Assembly: GCA_039720395.1 (NCBI GenBank)
Contig: CM077823.1
Span: forward strand, 10,062,107-10,126,106
Reading direction: 5' to 3'
DNA from: Liquidambar formosana
Taxonomy: Eukaryota > Streptophyta > Magnoliopsida > Saxifragales > Altingiaceae
Length of the DNA: 64,000 nt
Shown here: in pieces, positions 44,794-57,793 of the stretch
Layout of the letters: each line of letters begins with the position of its first letter
How positions within the stretch are numbered: position 1 is the first letter of the stretch
Made by a program: the position numbers and the translations under genes
The notes under the pieces: model-generated
What the model was told of the DNA's origin: nothing
Seen by the model: only the letters and a program-made list of their open reading frames with translations
The model's database searches: none

Positions 44794-47700
44794 TCAAACA
44801 TGATATTTCTTCAATTGATCCAAATTAGTTGGACGAGCGAACTCAATTCCATCTAAATCCATGAGGCGAACAGCCCCTGCTGGCAATATCTCTTTGATAA
44901 TGTATGGCCCACCCCAACTTGGCTTGAATTTTCCCCGCGGATCGAACACTGGAGCTCTGATTTCTTTCAGCACTACATCCCCTTTCTTTAGACCTCGATC
45001 TTTGACATGCTTGTTGAATGCTCTGGCAACTCTCCGTTGATACCCCTGAACATGATACAGCGCCCTTAAACGCCTTTCATCCAGCAAAGCTAACTCATCA
45101 TAGCGGCTCTTAACCCAGTCCACTTCTGTTATCTGGCTCTCCACGGCAACTCTTAGTGAAGGAACTTCCAATTCAACTGGCAACACGGCCTCCATTCCAT
45201 AAACTAGAGAATAAGGGGTAGCCCCTGTTGACGACCTTATTGATGTTCTGTAACCCCATAGAGCCAATGGCAACTTCTCATGCCAGTCTGTGTGTGAGTC
45301 CGCAGTCTTCTGTAGTATCTTCTTGATGTTCTTGTTAGCTGCTTCCACTGCTCCATTAGTCTAAGGACGGTATGGTGACGACAGATGGTGGGCTATGCCA
45401 TACTTTTGCAAGAGCTCATGGGTTTCTTTCTGAAAGTGCTGGCCATTGTCTGAGATAACTTCATGCGGTACCCCATATCGATAGATGATGCTGTGCTGTA
45501 TGAACTGTGCTACCTTCTTGGAATTCAACGTCTTGAAGGATGCTGCTTCCACCCATTTAATGAAGTAATCGATGGCAACCAGGATGTATTCATGCCCATT
45601 TGACGCCTTTGGCTTGATCTGTCCGATGATATCTATCCCCCATACCGCGAATGGCCATGGTGACGACATACTTGTTAAAGGCATAGAAGGCAAATGTTGT
45701 CCACTGGCGAACAGTTGGCATTTGTGGCACTTCTTGACATGTGCGGGGCAGTCCCTTTCCATGGTAGACCAGTAATAGCCTAGCCTCATGATTTTCTTAG
45801 CTAACATATAGCCATTCATATGCGGAGCCCCTGTCCCTTCATGGATTTCTTTAATCAGATGCTCGGCTTCCTCCTCGGTGACACACAGCAGGTGGATCCC
45901 GTCGTATGATCTCCGATATAGCTTTCCTCCACAAAGTACATAGTGACTCGCCAATCGCCTTAGGGTTTTTCTATCGATACGAGATGCTCCTTCTGGGTAT
46001 TCCCTTTCTTCAATGAACTTCTTTATGTCATGGAACCACGGACGGCCATCATTTACCTCTCCTCCTCGGATTGCACAACAGTACACAGGCTTGTCTCGGC
46101 ATTCTATCACCAACGGCTTCACATTTCCCTCTTCAGGTATCTCCACCATGGATGCTAGGGTCGCCAAGGCATCGGCGAACTGGTTCTTGTTCCTTGAAAG
46201 GTAGTTAAATTCTATCTCTGAGAACTCCTTGGTTAGAGCTTCCAGGTAGGCATGGTAGGGTAGCAGCTTCTCATCTCGAGTTTTCCATTCCCCTTTTATC
46301 TGACAAATGATTAGCGCCGAGTCCCCGAACACTTCTAATTCTTTGATCCCCAATTCAAGTGCCGCTTCCAGTGCTAGGATACAGGCCTCATACTCAGCAA
46401 TGTTGTTGGTGGCTTCGAACCCCAACTTGACCGCCAACGGTGTAAATGCCTCTTCGGGTGAGACCAGCAGGACTCCTATCCCATAACCTTTCTTATTGGC
46501 TGCCCCATCGAAGTATACTCTCCAAGTTTTTCTACCAATCTCTAGCACGTCCTCATCTGGGAATTGATCGTTGAACGGAGCGGATGATGACACCGGACAG
46601 CTGGCTAGGTAGTCTGCGATGACGCTTCCCTTGATAGACTTCTGATTCACGTACTTGATGTCGAATTCATTAAGGAGAATTGACCATCGAGCAGTTCTGA
46701 ATGACAATACTGGCCTTTCTACCAGGTACTTCAACGGGTCCATGCGACTTATCAAGAACACTTCGAAGGACATCATGTAGTGCCGGAGTTTCTGCGTCGC
46801 CCATACTAGTGCCACACAAGCCTTTTCAATTGCATTGTACTTCACTTCATAGTCTGTCATTTTCTTGCTTAGGTAGTAGATGGCATTCTCCTTTGTAGAC
46901 CCTTCAAGATATTGAGCTAACAAAGCTCCCGTCGCGGTTTCGGTGACCGTTAAGTATAACAAAAGCGGCGCACCTTGCCGTGGGGGAACTAAGATTGGAG
47001 GATTGCTCAAGTATCTCTTAATGGTCTCAAAGGCCTCTTGGCATTCTTCGTTCCATACTTTTGGCACACCTTTCTTAAGCAATTTGAAGATTGGTTCGCA
47101 AACCATGGTCAAGTTGGCAATGAATCGGCTTATGTATTGAACTCTTCCCAGAAAACCCCGGATCTGCTTCTCAGTGCTAGGTGGCTCCATCTCCACAATA
47201 GCTTTTATCTTCCCTGGGTCCACTTCGATACCTCTCTGAGTGATCATAAACCCCAATAACTTGCCTGCAGTGACACCAAAAGCGCACTTCTGTGGGTTGA
47301 GACGGAGGTTGTACTTTTTTGCTCGCTCTAGGAATTTCTCTAGTGCCTTGAAATGCCCTTCTCTATCCACGGACTTCACGATCATATCATCGACATAAAC
47401 CTCTACTTCCTTATGGATCATATCATGCAATAAGGTCGTAGCTGCTCTTTGGTAAGTAGCCCCAGCGTTTCTTAAGCCAAAAGGCATTACCTTGTAACAG
47501 TACGTTCCCCATTGCGTGATAAAGGCTGTTTTCTCCATGTCTTGAGGCGCCATCTTTATCTGGTTATACCCGGAGAATCCGTCCATGAAGGATAGGAGTG
47601 CATGTCCCACTGTACTATCCACCAACACGTCGATATGGGGTAAAGGAAAGTCATCTTTAGGGCTCGCGGCGTTGAGATCTCGGAAATCGACACACATCCT

Positions 47701-48153
47701 TACTTTCCCATCTTTTTTAGGCACAGGCACTATATTCGACAGCCACTCGGGGTACTCCACAACTTGGAGGAAACCCGCGTCTAGTTGTTTAGTTACCTCT
47801 TCTTTTACTTTTAGAGCCCATTCTGGTTTTAATCTTCTGAGTTTTTGCTTTACCGGCTTCTTTAGGGAATTAGTGGGGATATAGTGTTGCACAATATCGG
47901 GGTCGATGCCAGGCATGTCTTCATAAGACCATGCAAAAGCCATAATGTTAGCTTTCAAGAGGGAGATCATCTTTTCTTTTTCAACGGGGGAGAGGGTTTT
48001 CCCAATTTTAACTATGCTTGGCAATTCATTCGTCCCTAAGTTGATTGATTCCAATTCATCCATATTAGGTTCGGTGACGCCCCTTTTCCTTTGCTTAACG
48101 AGCTCCGGGGGGACATCGTTCCTAGGATCTATATCCATGCCATAAATATCCAT
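44794..48153 (-). pseudogene. pol, element B, single nonsense codon in integrase
   Basis: 1,119 codons from ATG 48153, with all RT, RNase H and integrase motifs as in A2. The only break is CAG to TAG at 45361-45363 (codon 931), six codons before the integrase catalytic Glu (E937). A truncated protein would keep RT and both RNase H domains but not a complete integrase core. The T in YFTKW is changed to I (YFIKW). Confidence 0.96.
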
Positions 48154-48172
48154 AGAGGAGAGAAAAGAGACA

Positions 48173-48343
48173 CTGCATATATAGAGAAAGAAAGCACACT
48201 TTATTGACTAGGAATAATGGGAATGACACACAAAAGAAAGAAGGAAAACAAACAAATCTGTATCAATACTATGACTCCACAAAGTGAGTAAAGTAGATAC
48301 ATCTTATTGAATTAGGGAAATATTACTAAACTAAGACACCTAC
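48173..48343 (-). other. Candidate pro-RT intron, element B
   Basis: 171 bp with the same donor (G at 48343) and acceptor (AG ending 48173) as in A1, A2 and C. Confidence 0.6.
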
Positions 48344-48821
48344 AAGCTGCTATCAGGTAGGCCAAGGTCTTCTTCTTCATGGATCTCCGCAATGACACCA
48401 CATTCAAGGTACCAATTCAGGAATGGCACGGTAGCATGGCTAATGGATGAACCCTGGAGTTCTTCAATGGTCGAGTCTTCCACGGTGAGGATCATGTCTT
48501 GGAACATTTCAGTCATAGCCCCCGCATCAAGGTTCTCTGCCCAGTCTTCCTCTTTCAAGCTTCCATATAGATCTTGGATAGAGTGGTACCAACTTGTCAA
48601 ACTTTGAGGATTCGGCCCTTCTGTGAAGTATCTATCACCAAAACTTTTATCTGCCACGGCTGGGTCGGAACTTGGATAAAAAGTATATGGGATGTACTGC
48701 TTTATAGAAGAGTAATGGCGTATGATTCATTCAGCTCTTTCTCAATGCATTGGACATAATCAAACCCAGATAGCGGTATCGCTGCTGATTCAGGTTGTAT
48801 CTCACATATAGGCACACCTGC
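48340..48821 (-). pseudogene. gag-protease 3' part, element B (G-patch replaced, frameshifted)
   Basis: Contains the same replacement segment as A2 (48553-48732) instead of the G-patch region. One base is missing near 48720 (GGCGTATGATT where A2 has GGCGCGATGATT), shifting the frame. It is separated from the rest of gag-pro by solo LTR D. The stop overlaps the intron donor. Confidence 0.85.
48817..48821. repeat. Target-site duplication of solo LTR D, left copy
   Basis: CCTGC, repeated at 50945-50949. Confidence 0.9.
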
Positions 48822-50944
48822 TGTGAACCCCGGAAATTGGGCCCACAAGGGATTGAAAGAAAATGGGTTTGAAAAAGAAAAAGGAAAGGAGTCGCCACCT
48901 TATTTTTTAAAGGAAACAAGGAAAACCCTAAAAATAGTTTGTTTTAGGAAAACAATTTGAATGACTCCATAAAAAAGGAAAGGCAAAAACCAATCTTTTG
49001 AAAACCAAAGAAATCGGGGATTCGGAGGCTAAGTTATGACATGGGAAGGTTCTAGGCAAAGCCTATAGGCACCCATGTCACCCTTTCGGTCTCTCAGTTC
49101 ATTTGGGCTAAATTAAGATCTTTCCCATACAAAAATCAGCAAGTATATCATCACAAGAATTGCATGCATATCATATATTTCATTCATCCATCCATGCATA
49201 ATAAGCGCATAAAAACAGAAAAAGAAAAAGAAGAAAAGAAAACAAAAATAAACCTAGGATGCTTGGATCCTAGAACGGACTTGAGCCTCACGAAGAGCGC
49301 TTACGTACCATGCAGCGAAATACATGGATCAAAGTCCACGTAGTTCGAATAGAATTAGGGTTGAATCCTAATATAAACCTATGGTAAAAACCCTAGGTTT
49401 CCTTATTTGAATCAAAAGAGTTGAATATGATAGAAAGTTTGATTTTAGGAAAGAAATCCACAAAATGGAAACTTTAATAAAAACCAGAATTTTATTTATG
49501 AAGGAAACCTTTGATTAAACCATAGGATCATATTAAAAATTAACCTTAGATAGGGAGAAGAGAAGGGATAAGGAAGAAAGGTGAATTGGGGCACCTTCAC
49601 ACCCACTTACCTGAGCGCAATTGGCTCCAAACATTAGCCATTTCAGACTTGAGCAGCTCTATTTGCCATAGGACAAATACCACACCTATTTGCACCCTTA
49701 GGAAGGGCCTTCCTTGTGTTTGTAATTGTTCGTGGCTCCTTAGGTCTTTAGAGTGAATCAAACCAACACGAATCCTCCTCTTTGTCAAAGTGGTATCACA
49801 GCAAAGAGATCAAAACTCACTCAACTTTGAAAAGAAATAGAAAACAAAAAAAGAGAACAAGAGAAAAGAAAAGTGATTTTCGTCACTTTGCAGCAGCAGC
49901 AACTTCAATCGCGTTTTTGGGTATGAAAACGTTGGATTTGGACAAAGCTTGTGAAATACAAAGTTGTAGAGAATTGAATTATCTTTCTAACAAGACCAAT
50001 TTCATCAAATTCTGACTTCGGATGAAAAAGTTATGATTAAAATACGACTGCTGGTTTTCAGAAAATCTGCTGCTGAATTATGACGAATTTCACTCCCTCC
50101 AAACCCTCTTCTCCTCTCCCCTTGTTTAAAGACATTAAGAGAGTATTTATAGCTGAAATCTGGAGTTTCCCTTTCCTTCCTGGACTAGGTTTCCTTGGAG
50201 AATAATCAAAAGGTATTTTATAATGATAAAAGACTTCTAATCTGAATAGGAAAAGGAAATTGTCTTTTATAAAAATTGGGAGACTGACCGCTAACACGCA
50301 TGCACATGTATCGTATGTGCGTACACACACTCATCACATACGTACACGTGTTAGTGTCATGATAAAAATGGCTAATTTAATAAAATAATTTTCTTTTCAT
50401 TTTAACCAAAAATCTCATGCTGTGATTCGCACTAATTCTTCAAGGATAATCCGTAAATAACCACACTAAACTCATCATCAGGCCATATCAAAATTGAACT
50501 TCATGAAACACTTTTGAGGGTAAAATGATGACTAATAAAAGTCAATTTGAAAAGATTTGGTTGGTAATTGTGAGTCAATTAGAGCTAACCCAAGGAAGGG
50601 TCAATTAACCAACTTGAACTACATCGAGCCATTTTAATCCCGAGCCATTGACTTACCAAATTGAACCTAGAAATACCTCTTATGCATCCATATGAACTCC
50701 AATTGACAATTTGGAGATCATTTCAAGGTCAAATGAAAAGTTTGGGACTTAAAAGACGATTATGCCCCTCAAGTCACAAAAGCTCTTATTATCCCTCAAG
50801 ATCAACTCCAATTTGAACCAAAATTCATATCCATTGTCCTTGTGACTCTAGAAAACTAATGCAAATGACTAGACTCAAAAACAAAACAAAAACATGCATG
50901 AAATGATGAGCCCTAGTAAGGTGGTGCAAAAATGGGGTGTGACA
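48822..50944 (-). mobile_element. Solo LTR D, lacking the intron-like segment
   Basis: 2,123 bp, TGTGAACCCC to GGGGTGTGACA, flanked by CCTGC. It has no internal region, so it is a solo LTR left by LTR-LTR recombination. It carries the C subtype marks (AAATAGTTTG; AAGGAAGGCC leader variant). About 660 bp present in all other LTRs are absent at 49696/49697; the junction matches exact removal of the GT-AG segment. TATA box at 50144-50151. Confidence 0.93.
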
Positions 50945-50949
50945 CCTGC
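50945..50949. repeat. Target-site duplication of solo LTR D, right copy
   Basis: CCTGC, matching 48817-48821. Confidence 0.9.
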
Positions 50950-53520
50950 GAGTTTCAATTCATAGTCCCCTTGAAGTGTTACTAAGGCTCCTTCATAAGG
51001 AAACTTCACCTTTTGATGGAGTGAAGATGGCACAGCCCCAGCAGGATGGATCCAAGGTCGGCCCAACAACAAGTTGAAACATGACGGCACATCCAACACT
51101 TGGAATTCTACCCTAAATTCAGTGGGTCCCATGATAAGAGGCAAAGTAACTACCCCTATTACTTCTCGGCGGGTGTTGTCATAAGCTCTTACGGTCTGCC
51201 CAGATAGCGTGAAATCAGTGGGTCCCAAACCCAAAACAGTGGCAGTTCGAAGAGGACATACATTCAGTGCGGACCCATTGTCGATAAGAACGGTGGGAAC
51301 CCTCTTCCCCATAGTGTCAACGGTCACATAGAGAGCTTGAGAATGGCTCGGCCCGCTTTTAGGTAGGTCTACATCGATGAACACGATGGTTGAGTTCTTG
51401 GGAGTTGGATTCACCAAATGTACCAATCCCTCGGGGGATGTGTCAACAGGCACTTGTATCTGATTCAACAGTTTCAACACGGTCTGTCTGTGCTTATGCG
51501 AGGCCATGAGCAAGCCCCAAATAGTAATGTTGGCATTGGTCTTCTTCAGCTGCCTAAGCACTTCATCCTCTTCTTCTTGCAAGCTAGGACGCCTCTGCCC
51601 TTCCAAATCTTCCAACGGATTTTCAGATTCTAGGTGGGGGGGCTTGAAATGACGACCCCCTCTGGTTATATGGTCCAACTCATCATCGCTAGCCCATATG
51701 TCATGGACTTCCTCGGAGTCATTCATCAAGTCATCCCATTCTATCATGTCGATGCTCTCCATCTCTGTCGGCAAGTCATCCCAACCTGAAGGGACTATCG
51801 GCTTATCTGATATCAGACTTGGGCTTGAGTACAGCACATAGTAATCATATTTCCCCGACGCTTCACCTAATAGGCCAACCTGAGGATCCCCTGCTTCATA
51901 TCTTTCTTTCAGCTCTTGTTGGATAGATTTCTTTGGCAACAACAAAACCTTTTGGTCAATGAGGTCTTGGATGATCTTCTTTAGTATAGAACAAGCCTCG
52001 GTGTCATGGCCGGGTGCACGATGGTATTGGCAATATTGGTGAGGGGTTGATGGCCTTGGCTTTGGTGGAAGTGGCATGATAAGGCTGTTATTGCGGCAAA
52101 TGGTGAAGAGACGGGTTAAGGTCATGGGGAGCGGAGTGTATTGTCTTATGGGATGGCGAGGGCGAGAGGATTCAACCCCAATGGCATTTATGGTGTTAGG
52201 TGGGGGTGTGTTGTTGTGTGATGGGAGAGGATTACGGGTGACATTTGGACGGGTTGGTGGTGAAATGACTTGCTTGTCAATGAGGTCTTGGACTTGGTGG
52301 CGAAGGCGAATACAGCGATTGGTGGCATGGCCTTTGGATTGGTGGTACTTGTAGTACTCATTCTCATTGTAGCTCTTGGGTAAGGGATTTGGTGGAGGTC
52401 TTGGGTCGAGTGGCTTCAATAGGTCACGACTTATGAGCTTTTCAAGGACTCTTTCGAGTGGCATGAATAGGTCAGTGAATTGGCGAGGTGGGTTGACATC
52501 ATTGAGAGAAAAGGGTTGGATTGGTTGAGTTATGGTGTTGACATCGGCATTGTTCTTCCCAGTAAAGTTTGTCTTGCGACTCCTCACTTCCTCAGTCTTG
52601 ATTGTCCCATCATTGATAGCATCTTCAACCTGCGTGCCAGCCCCAATGAGAGCTTTGAAATTTGGGAAATAGTGGGCAAATAGGTGCTTGTGATACACGG
52701 GCAGCAGGTTCTTAACCACTAACTGAATTTGGTCCTCCTCATTCGGCCTATCCGTCATTCTCGACGCCTTTTGTCTCCACCTTGTAATGTAAGCGGAGAA
52801 AGTTTCATGAGCCCCTTGCTTGGTAGTTTCTAGGTCCCTTCGAGTAACGTCCACCTCTGTGTTATACTTGTAGTGCTCTGAAAACTCATTGCATATGTCT
52901 TCCCAAGTCCGGGTTCTATTCTCATCCAAGGATAAGAACCATTTCAAAGCAGAAGTGGCCAAGGTTTCATGGAACATTTGAGCTAAAAGCTCGTCAGTAG
53001 CCCCTCGAGGGTGCATAGCTCGCACGTACATCTTCAAATGAGTCTTAGGGCAACCCGTCCCATCGAACTTTTCTAACTCCGGCATCTTGAATTGTAGTGG
53101 AATACGAGCCGTTGGAAACAGGGATAGAGTCCGCACATCGACCATGTCATCAGCCCTGCGAATCCCTTTTATGGTTCTCTCCAAAGCTTCTACCTTGCTA
53201 GCTAACACGGAATCACTGCTAGTACCTTTCCCCTTGGCTTCCCCTTCTAGGTTGGTGACCTCAGGTTTCGAGCTACTTTCCCCCCTTGTCTTGGTGTTCT
53301 CATTGGATTGAGGTCCCTCTTCGGTGCCAGCCCCATGAGGTATACCCGAGGAATGGGCCTTAGAGCCATTTTGTTCAAGATCCGCCATCTTCTGTTGGTT
53401 CTCTTGAGCCATTTTCAATGCGGTATCGGATGTCTCGGCGGTATGGTCAAGCTTGGCCATGATGGCTTTCAGGCAAGCCTCAAGGTCAAAGTGCCCCTCA
53501 CTAGTTCTTTCGTCGGCCAT
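50945..53520 (-). pseudogene. gag-protease 5' part, element B, interrupted by LTR D
   Basis: Open from ATG 53520 (MADERTSEGH) through the Gag domain, both zinc knuckles (the first has YYKYH in place of YCKYH, losing a Cys) and the protease (LIDNGSALNVCP, LLLGRPWIHP). It then runs into LTR D just after KLAGV. Otherwise no stop or frameshift in this part. Its continuation is at 48340-48821. Confidence 0.95.
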
Positions 53521-54375
53521 GTCTGTCTGATGGGTAGACTCAACACTCACTAGACGCCCTTGTGGATTGCGGATCCAAGCCAGCACGTCTATGGATAGAA
53601 AAGTTTTAACCTTTAGCCTAAGGATCTGTCCTAAACCTCCATATTTTCCTTAATGAATTCGGTCTCTACACCATGTTCAATTAATTCATTCCTTTTATCC
53701 AATTACCTTTACAGGGGTCATGGATTAAGGGTATGTTTTAAAGAATAGGGCATAGAGTCCTTCAATTAGGTTTAATTAATCCCCTAGGACTAGCACATCA
53801 CAAACATAGCTTTACATCCTATTTCCTTAATTTATTCCTCCTAACCCATGGCCTTAACGAAGGCTAGGGTTTAAAGGTCTATATTAAGGGCATAAGATAT
53901 AAAGCCTCACACCACAAACACGGCATAGCATCATTACAAACAATTGTGGGTGCATAAAGGTGAGACCGTAGTGTCCTACAAGTCTGTCTATATGGACTAA
54001 TGATAAGGGTAGGCTAGGGTCCTTCACTTGCTTGAGCAATCCTTATACCTAACCACATGTGGCATCAGGAACGCCGCGTGGGTCCAGCAGTACGTGATTA
54101 ACTCATTTAATATACCCAAGGGCAAGCCCAAGGGTACTAGGCAAGAGAGGTTGATAGCTTTCGCCCCAACACATGGAATCAGGAAAACCAAGGTTGAGAC
54201 TAGGCCGATCGTTGGCAAGGATACATCGAGGGACATCGATCCTAACATGCAAGAGTTTGCGCACACAATGCAATAAATGAAAGCACACAATCAAGCGGAT
54301 GCAATGTGATTGATTTTAATTAAACATAAGAAATTAACCTAGCCCAATTAAACTTTATAGAGTCTAGCCCACAAA
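53521..54375 (-). other. 5' leader of element B
   Basis: About 855 bp, same layout as in A2 and C, including the acceptor-like CTATCCATAG just upstream of gag. No supported gene. Confidence 0.75.
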
Positions 54376-54393
54376 TCCCCAGCGGAGTCGCCA
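54376..54393 (-). other. Primer binding site, element B
   Basis: TGGCGACTCCGCTGGGGA on the minus strand; it differs from A2 and C by G for A at position 11. Three bases from the LTR. Confidence 0.85.
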
Positions 54394-54396
54394 AAC

Positions 54397-57211
54397 TGTG
54401 AACCCCGGAAATTGGGCCCACAAGGGATTGAAAGAAAATGGGTTTGAAAAAGAAAAAGGAAAGGAGTCGCCACCTTATTTTTTAAAGGAAACAAGGAAAA
54501 CCCTAAAAATCAGGTTGTTTTAGGAAAACAATTTTAATGACTCCATAAAAAAAGGAAAGGCAAAAACCAATCTTTTGAAAACCAAAGAAATCGGGGATTC
54601 GGAGGCTAAGTTATGATATGGGAAGGTTCTAGGCAAAGCCTATAGGCACCCATGTCACCCTTTCGGTCTCTCAGTTCATTTGGGCTAAATTAAGATCTTT
54701 CCATACAAAAATCAGCAAGTATATCATCACAAGAATTGTATGCATATCATATATTTCATTCATCCATCCATGCATAATAAGCACATAAAAACAGAAAAAG
54801 AAAAAGAAGAAAAGAAAACAAAAATAAACCTAGGATGCTTGGATCCTAGAACGGACTTGAGCCTCACGAAGAGCGCCTACGTACCATGCAACGAAATACA
54901 TGGATCAAAGTCCACGTAGTTCGATTAGAATTAGGGTTGAATCCTAATATAAACCTATGGTAAAAACCCTAGGTTTCCTTATTTGAATCAAAAGAGTTGA
55001 ATATGATAGAAAGTTTGATTTTAGGAAAGAAATCCACAAAATGGAAACTTTAATAAAAACCAGAATTTTATTTACGAAGGAAACCTTTGATTAAACCATA
55101 GACTTGTATTAAAAATTAACCCTAGATAGGGAGAAGAGAATGAGTTAAGAAGAAAGGTGAATTGGGGCACCTTCACACCCACTTACCTGAGCGCAATTAC
55201 TCCAAACATTAGCTATTTCAGACATCAGCAGCCCTATTTGCCATAGGACAAATACCACACCTATTTGCACCCTTACAAGTGCTCAAAACCATGCGAAAAC
55301 ACTAACATGCAAATCTGGACAGAATAGTATTATGGCCTAAAATCATCCACTAAGCATGCCAATAGCAAAAACAGCGAACAATAATAAGTCCTAACATATT
55401 CCTAGAACCATATCATGCATAAAAACCCTAAAACATACTAACATGCATGCAAAACTATCATGTTTACTCCATATGAAAAACATATACAGCAAACACGAAG
55501 AAAAACTAATAAAAAAGTCTACTTTATCATGCTATATGAAAACAAACATGAAACAATGACTCTAAAACCCTAAACTCACAAATATGCTTAAAAACTCACA
55601 AAACATACTTTAATCATGCTAAAACCAAACTAAACAGAAATTATATCATGCATATTAACTAACTAAAGCAATATAACATGATGAAAATCCTAACTCTAAC
55701 ATGCAATGACACTAATCCTAGCACAAGGACAAACAGGAGCACAAGAATCATAACTATGCATTAAAAACCTAAAGGACAGCCCTAAAGCATGCTAAACAGT
55801 AGATAAAAAATAGATATTCCATGTATATTAACTAGCTAGAGTGTTAATACATGATAAAAAGGCTACCTTTAACATGCAATAAGCCTAACCCATATGAAAA
55901 CCTAGTTTAAGCTTGAATAGAGAAGGAGAATACCTTATTCTCTCTCAAACACTCAAGTATTAATGCATAAAGTGGCTCCCCTTGTGTTTGTAATTGTTCG
56001 TGGCTCCTCAGGTCTTTAGAGTGAATCAAACCAACACGAATCCTCCTCTTTGTCAAAGTGGTATCACAGCAAAGAAATCAAAACTCAACTCAACTTTGAA
56101 AAGAAATAGAAAACAAAAAGAGAACAAGAGAAAAGAAAAGTGATTTTCGTCACTTTGCAGCAGCAGCAACTTCAATCGCGTTTTTGGGTATGAAAACCTT
56201 GGATTTGGACAAAGCTTGGGAAATACAAAGTTGTAGAGAATTGAATTATCTTTCTAACAAGACCAATTTCATCAAATTCTGACTTCGGATGAAAAAGTTA
56301 TGATTAAAATACGACTGCTGGTTTTCAGAAAATCTGCTGCTGAATTATGACGAATTTCACTCCCTCCAAACCCTCTTCTCCTCTCCCCTTGTTTAAAGAC
56401 ATTAAGAGAGTATTTATAGCTGAAATCTGGAGTTTCCCTTTCCTTCCTGGACTAGGTTTCCTTGGAGAATAATCAAAAGGTATTTTATAATGATAAAAGA
56501 CTTCTAATCTGAATAGGAAAAGGAAATTGTCTTTTATAAAAATTGGGAGACTGACCGCTAACACGCATGCACATGTATCGTATGTGCGTACACACACTCA
56601 TCACATACGTACACGTGTTAGTGTCATGATAAAAATGGCTAATTTAATAAAATAATTTTCTTTTCATTTTAACCAAAAATCTCATGCTGTGATTCGCACT
56701 AATTCTTCAAGGATAATCCGTAAATAACCACACTAAACTCATCATCAGGCCATATCAAAATTGAACTTCATGAAACACTTTTGAGGGTAAAATGATGACT
56801 AATGAAAGTCAATTTGAAAAGATTTGGTTGGTAATTGTGAGTCAATTAGAGCTAACCCAAGGAAGGGTCAATTAACCAACTTGAACTACATCGAGCCATT
56901 TTAATCCCGAGCCATTGACTTACCAAATTGAACCTAGAAATACCTCTTATGCATCCATATGAACTCCAATTGACAATTTGGAGATCATTTCAAGGTCAAA
57001 TGAAAAGTTTGGGACTTAAAAGACGATTATGCCCCTCAAGTCACAAAAGCTCTTATTATCCCTCAAGATCAACTCCAATTTGAACCAAAATTCATATCCA
57101 TTGTCCTTGTGACTCTAGAAAACTAATGCAAGTGACTAGACTCAAAAACAAAACAAAAACATGCATGAAATGATGAGCCCTAGTAAGGTGGTGCAAAAAT
57201 GGGGTGTGACA
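54397..57211 (-). repeat. 5' LTR of element B
   Basis: 2,815 bp, A/B subtype, complete termini. TATA box on minus at 56411-56418. Its outer edge at 57211 abuts the LTR end region of element E; the flank CCCAT is not repeated at the left edge of A1. Confidence 0.95.
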
Positions 57212-57774
57212 CCCATGCGTACGCACGGTTGGGTGTGCGTATGCATGGTTTGGTTCTAATCACATTTTTTTACTTTTCCTACCTTTTTTCGTTACTTCCT
57301 TATTCCTACTTTTCTCACCTTTCTTCTATTAGTTTCTTTATTGTTTCCTGATTCCCCTTTATTACCTTTTCTTTACTTTGTTTATTATTTCCTTCATCTC
57401 ATTTATTTGTTATTTCTTTTATTCTACCTTGTAAATACATATTCTTTAATCGCTTGCATATTGTATAAACGTCATAGTGTGTGTATTTTAATTCTTTGCA
57501 TGAATAGGGGTAATTTTAATTAAATTAAATAATTAAATATGATTAATAGACATAAAGTGGGGGCCGATCTACGGATCGGGCGCCATTGGGTGCCTAACAC
57601 CTTCCTAATGGTATACCCTAGCTCCGAACCTAATCTAGTAATGACGAGTTAGACCCTTGCAAGGGGTCAGTTTGGTTCCCGGGTTTTCCTAGGTGGCGAC
57701 TCCTCTCCGCGCTAGTTCTTTGAGGCTAGTGCATATTCCCGAGTCGTGTGTGTTCGCGGGGCGCGTCACTCACA
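57212..57774 (+). repeat. 5' LTR of element E, 3' end only
   Basis: Ends GCGTCACTCACA directly before a primer site. It starts abruptly at the B boundary with GCGTACGCACGG-type words similar to those in E's 3' LTR U3. T-rich in 57265-57430. The 60-aa ORF here is not supported. Confidence 0.75.
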
Positions 57775-57775
57775 G

Positions 57776-57793
57776 TGGCGACTCCATTGGGGA
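57776..57793 (+). other. Primer binding site, element E
   Basis: TGGCGACTCCATTGGGGA, one base after the LTR end. Same tRNA class as the main family with one difference. Confidence 0.82.

Larger units (their letters stand above)
40798..57211 (-). mobile_element. Element B: Tat-type retrotransposon with nested solo LTR
   Basis: Minus-strand internal region plus 5' LTR (54397-57211); its 3' LTR is the shared LTR ending at 40797. Order along the plus strand: hairpin array, intact antisense ORF (plus), pol with one stop, intron-like spacer, gag-pro split by solo LTR D, leader, primer site, 5' LTR. Without D the internal region is about 11.5 kb. Confidence 0.93.
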
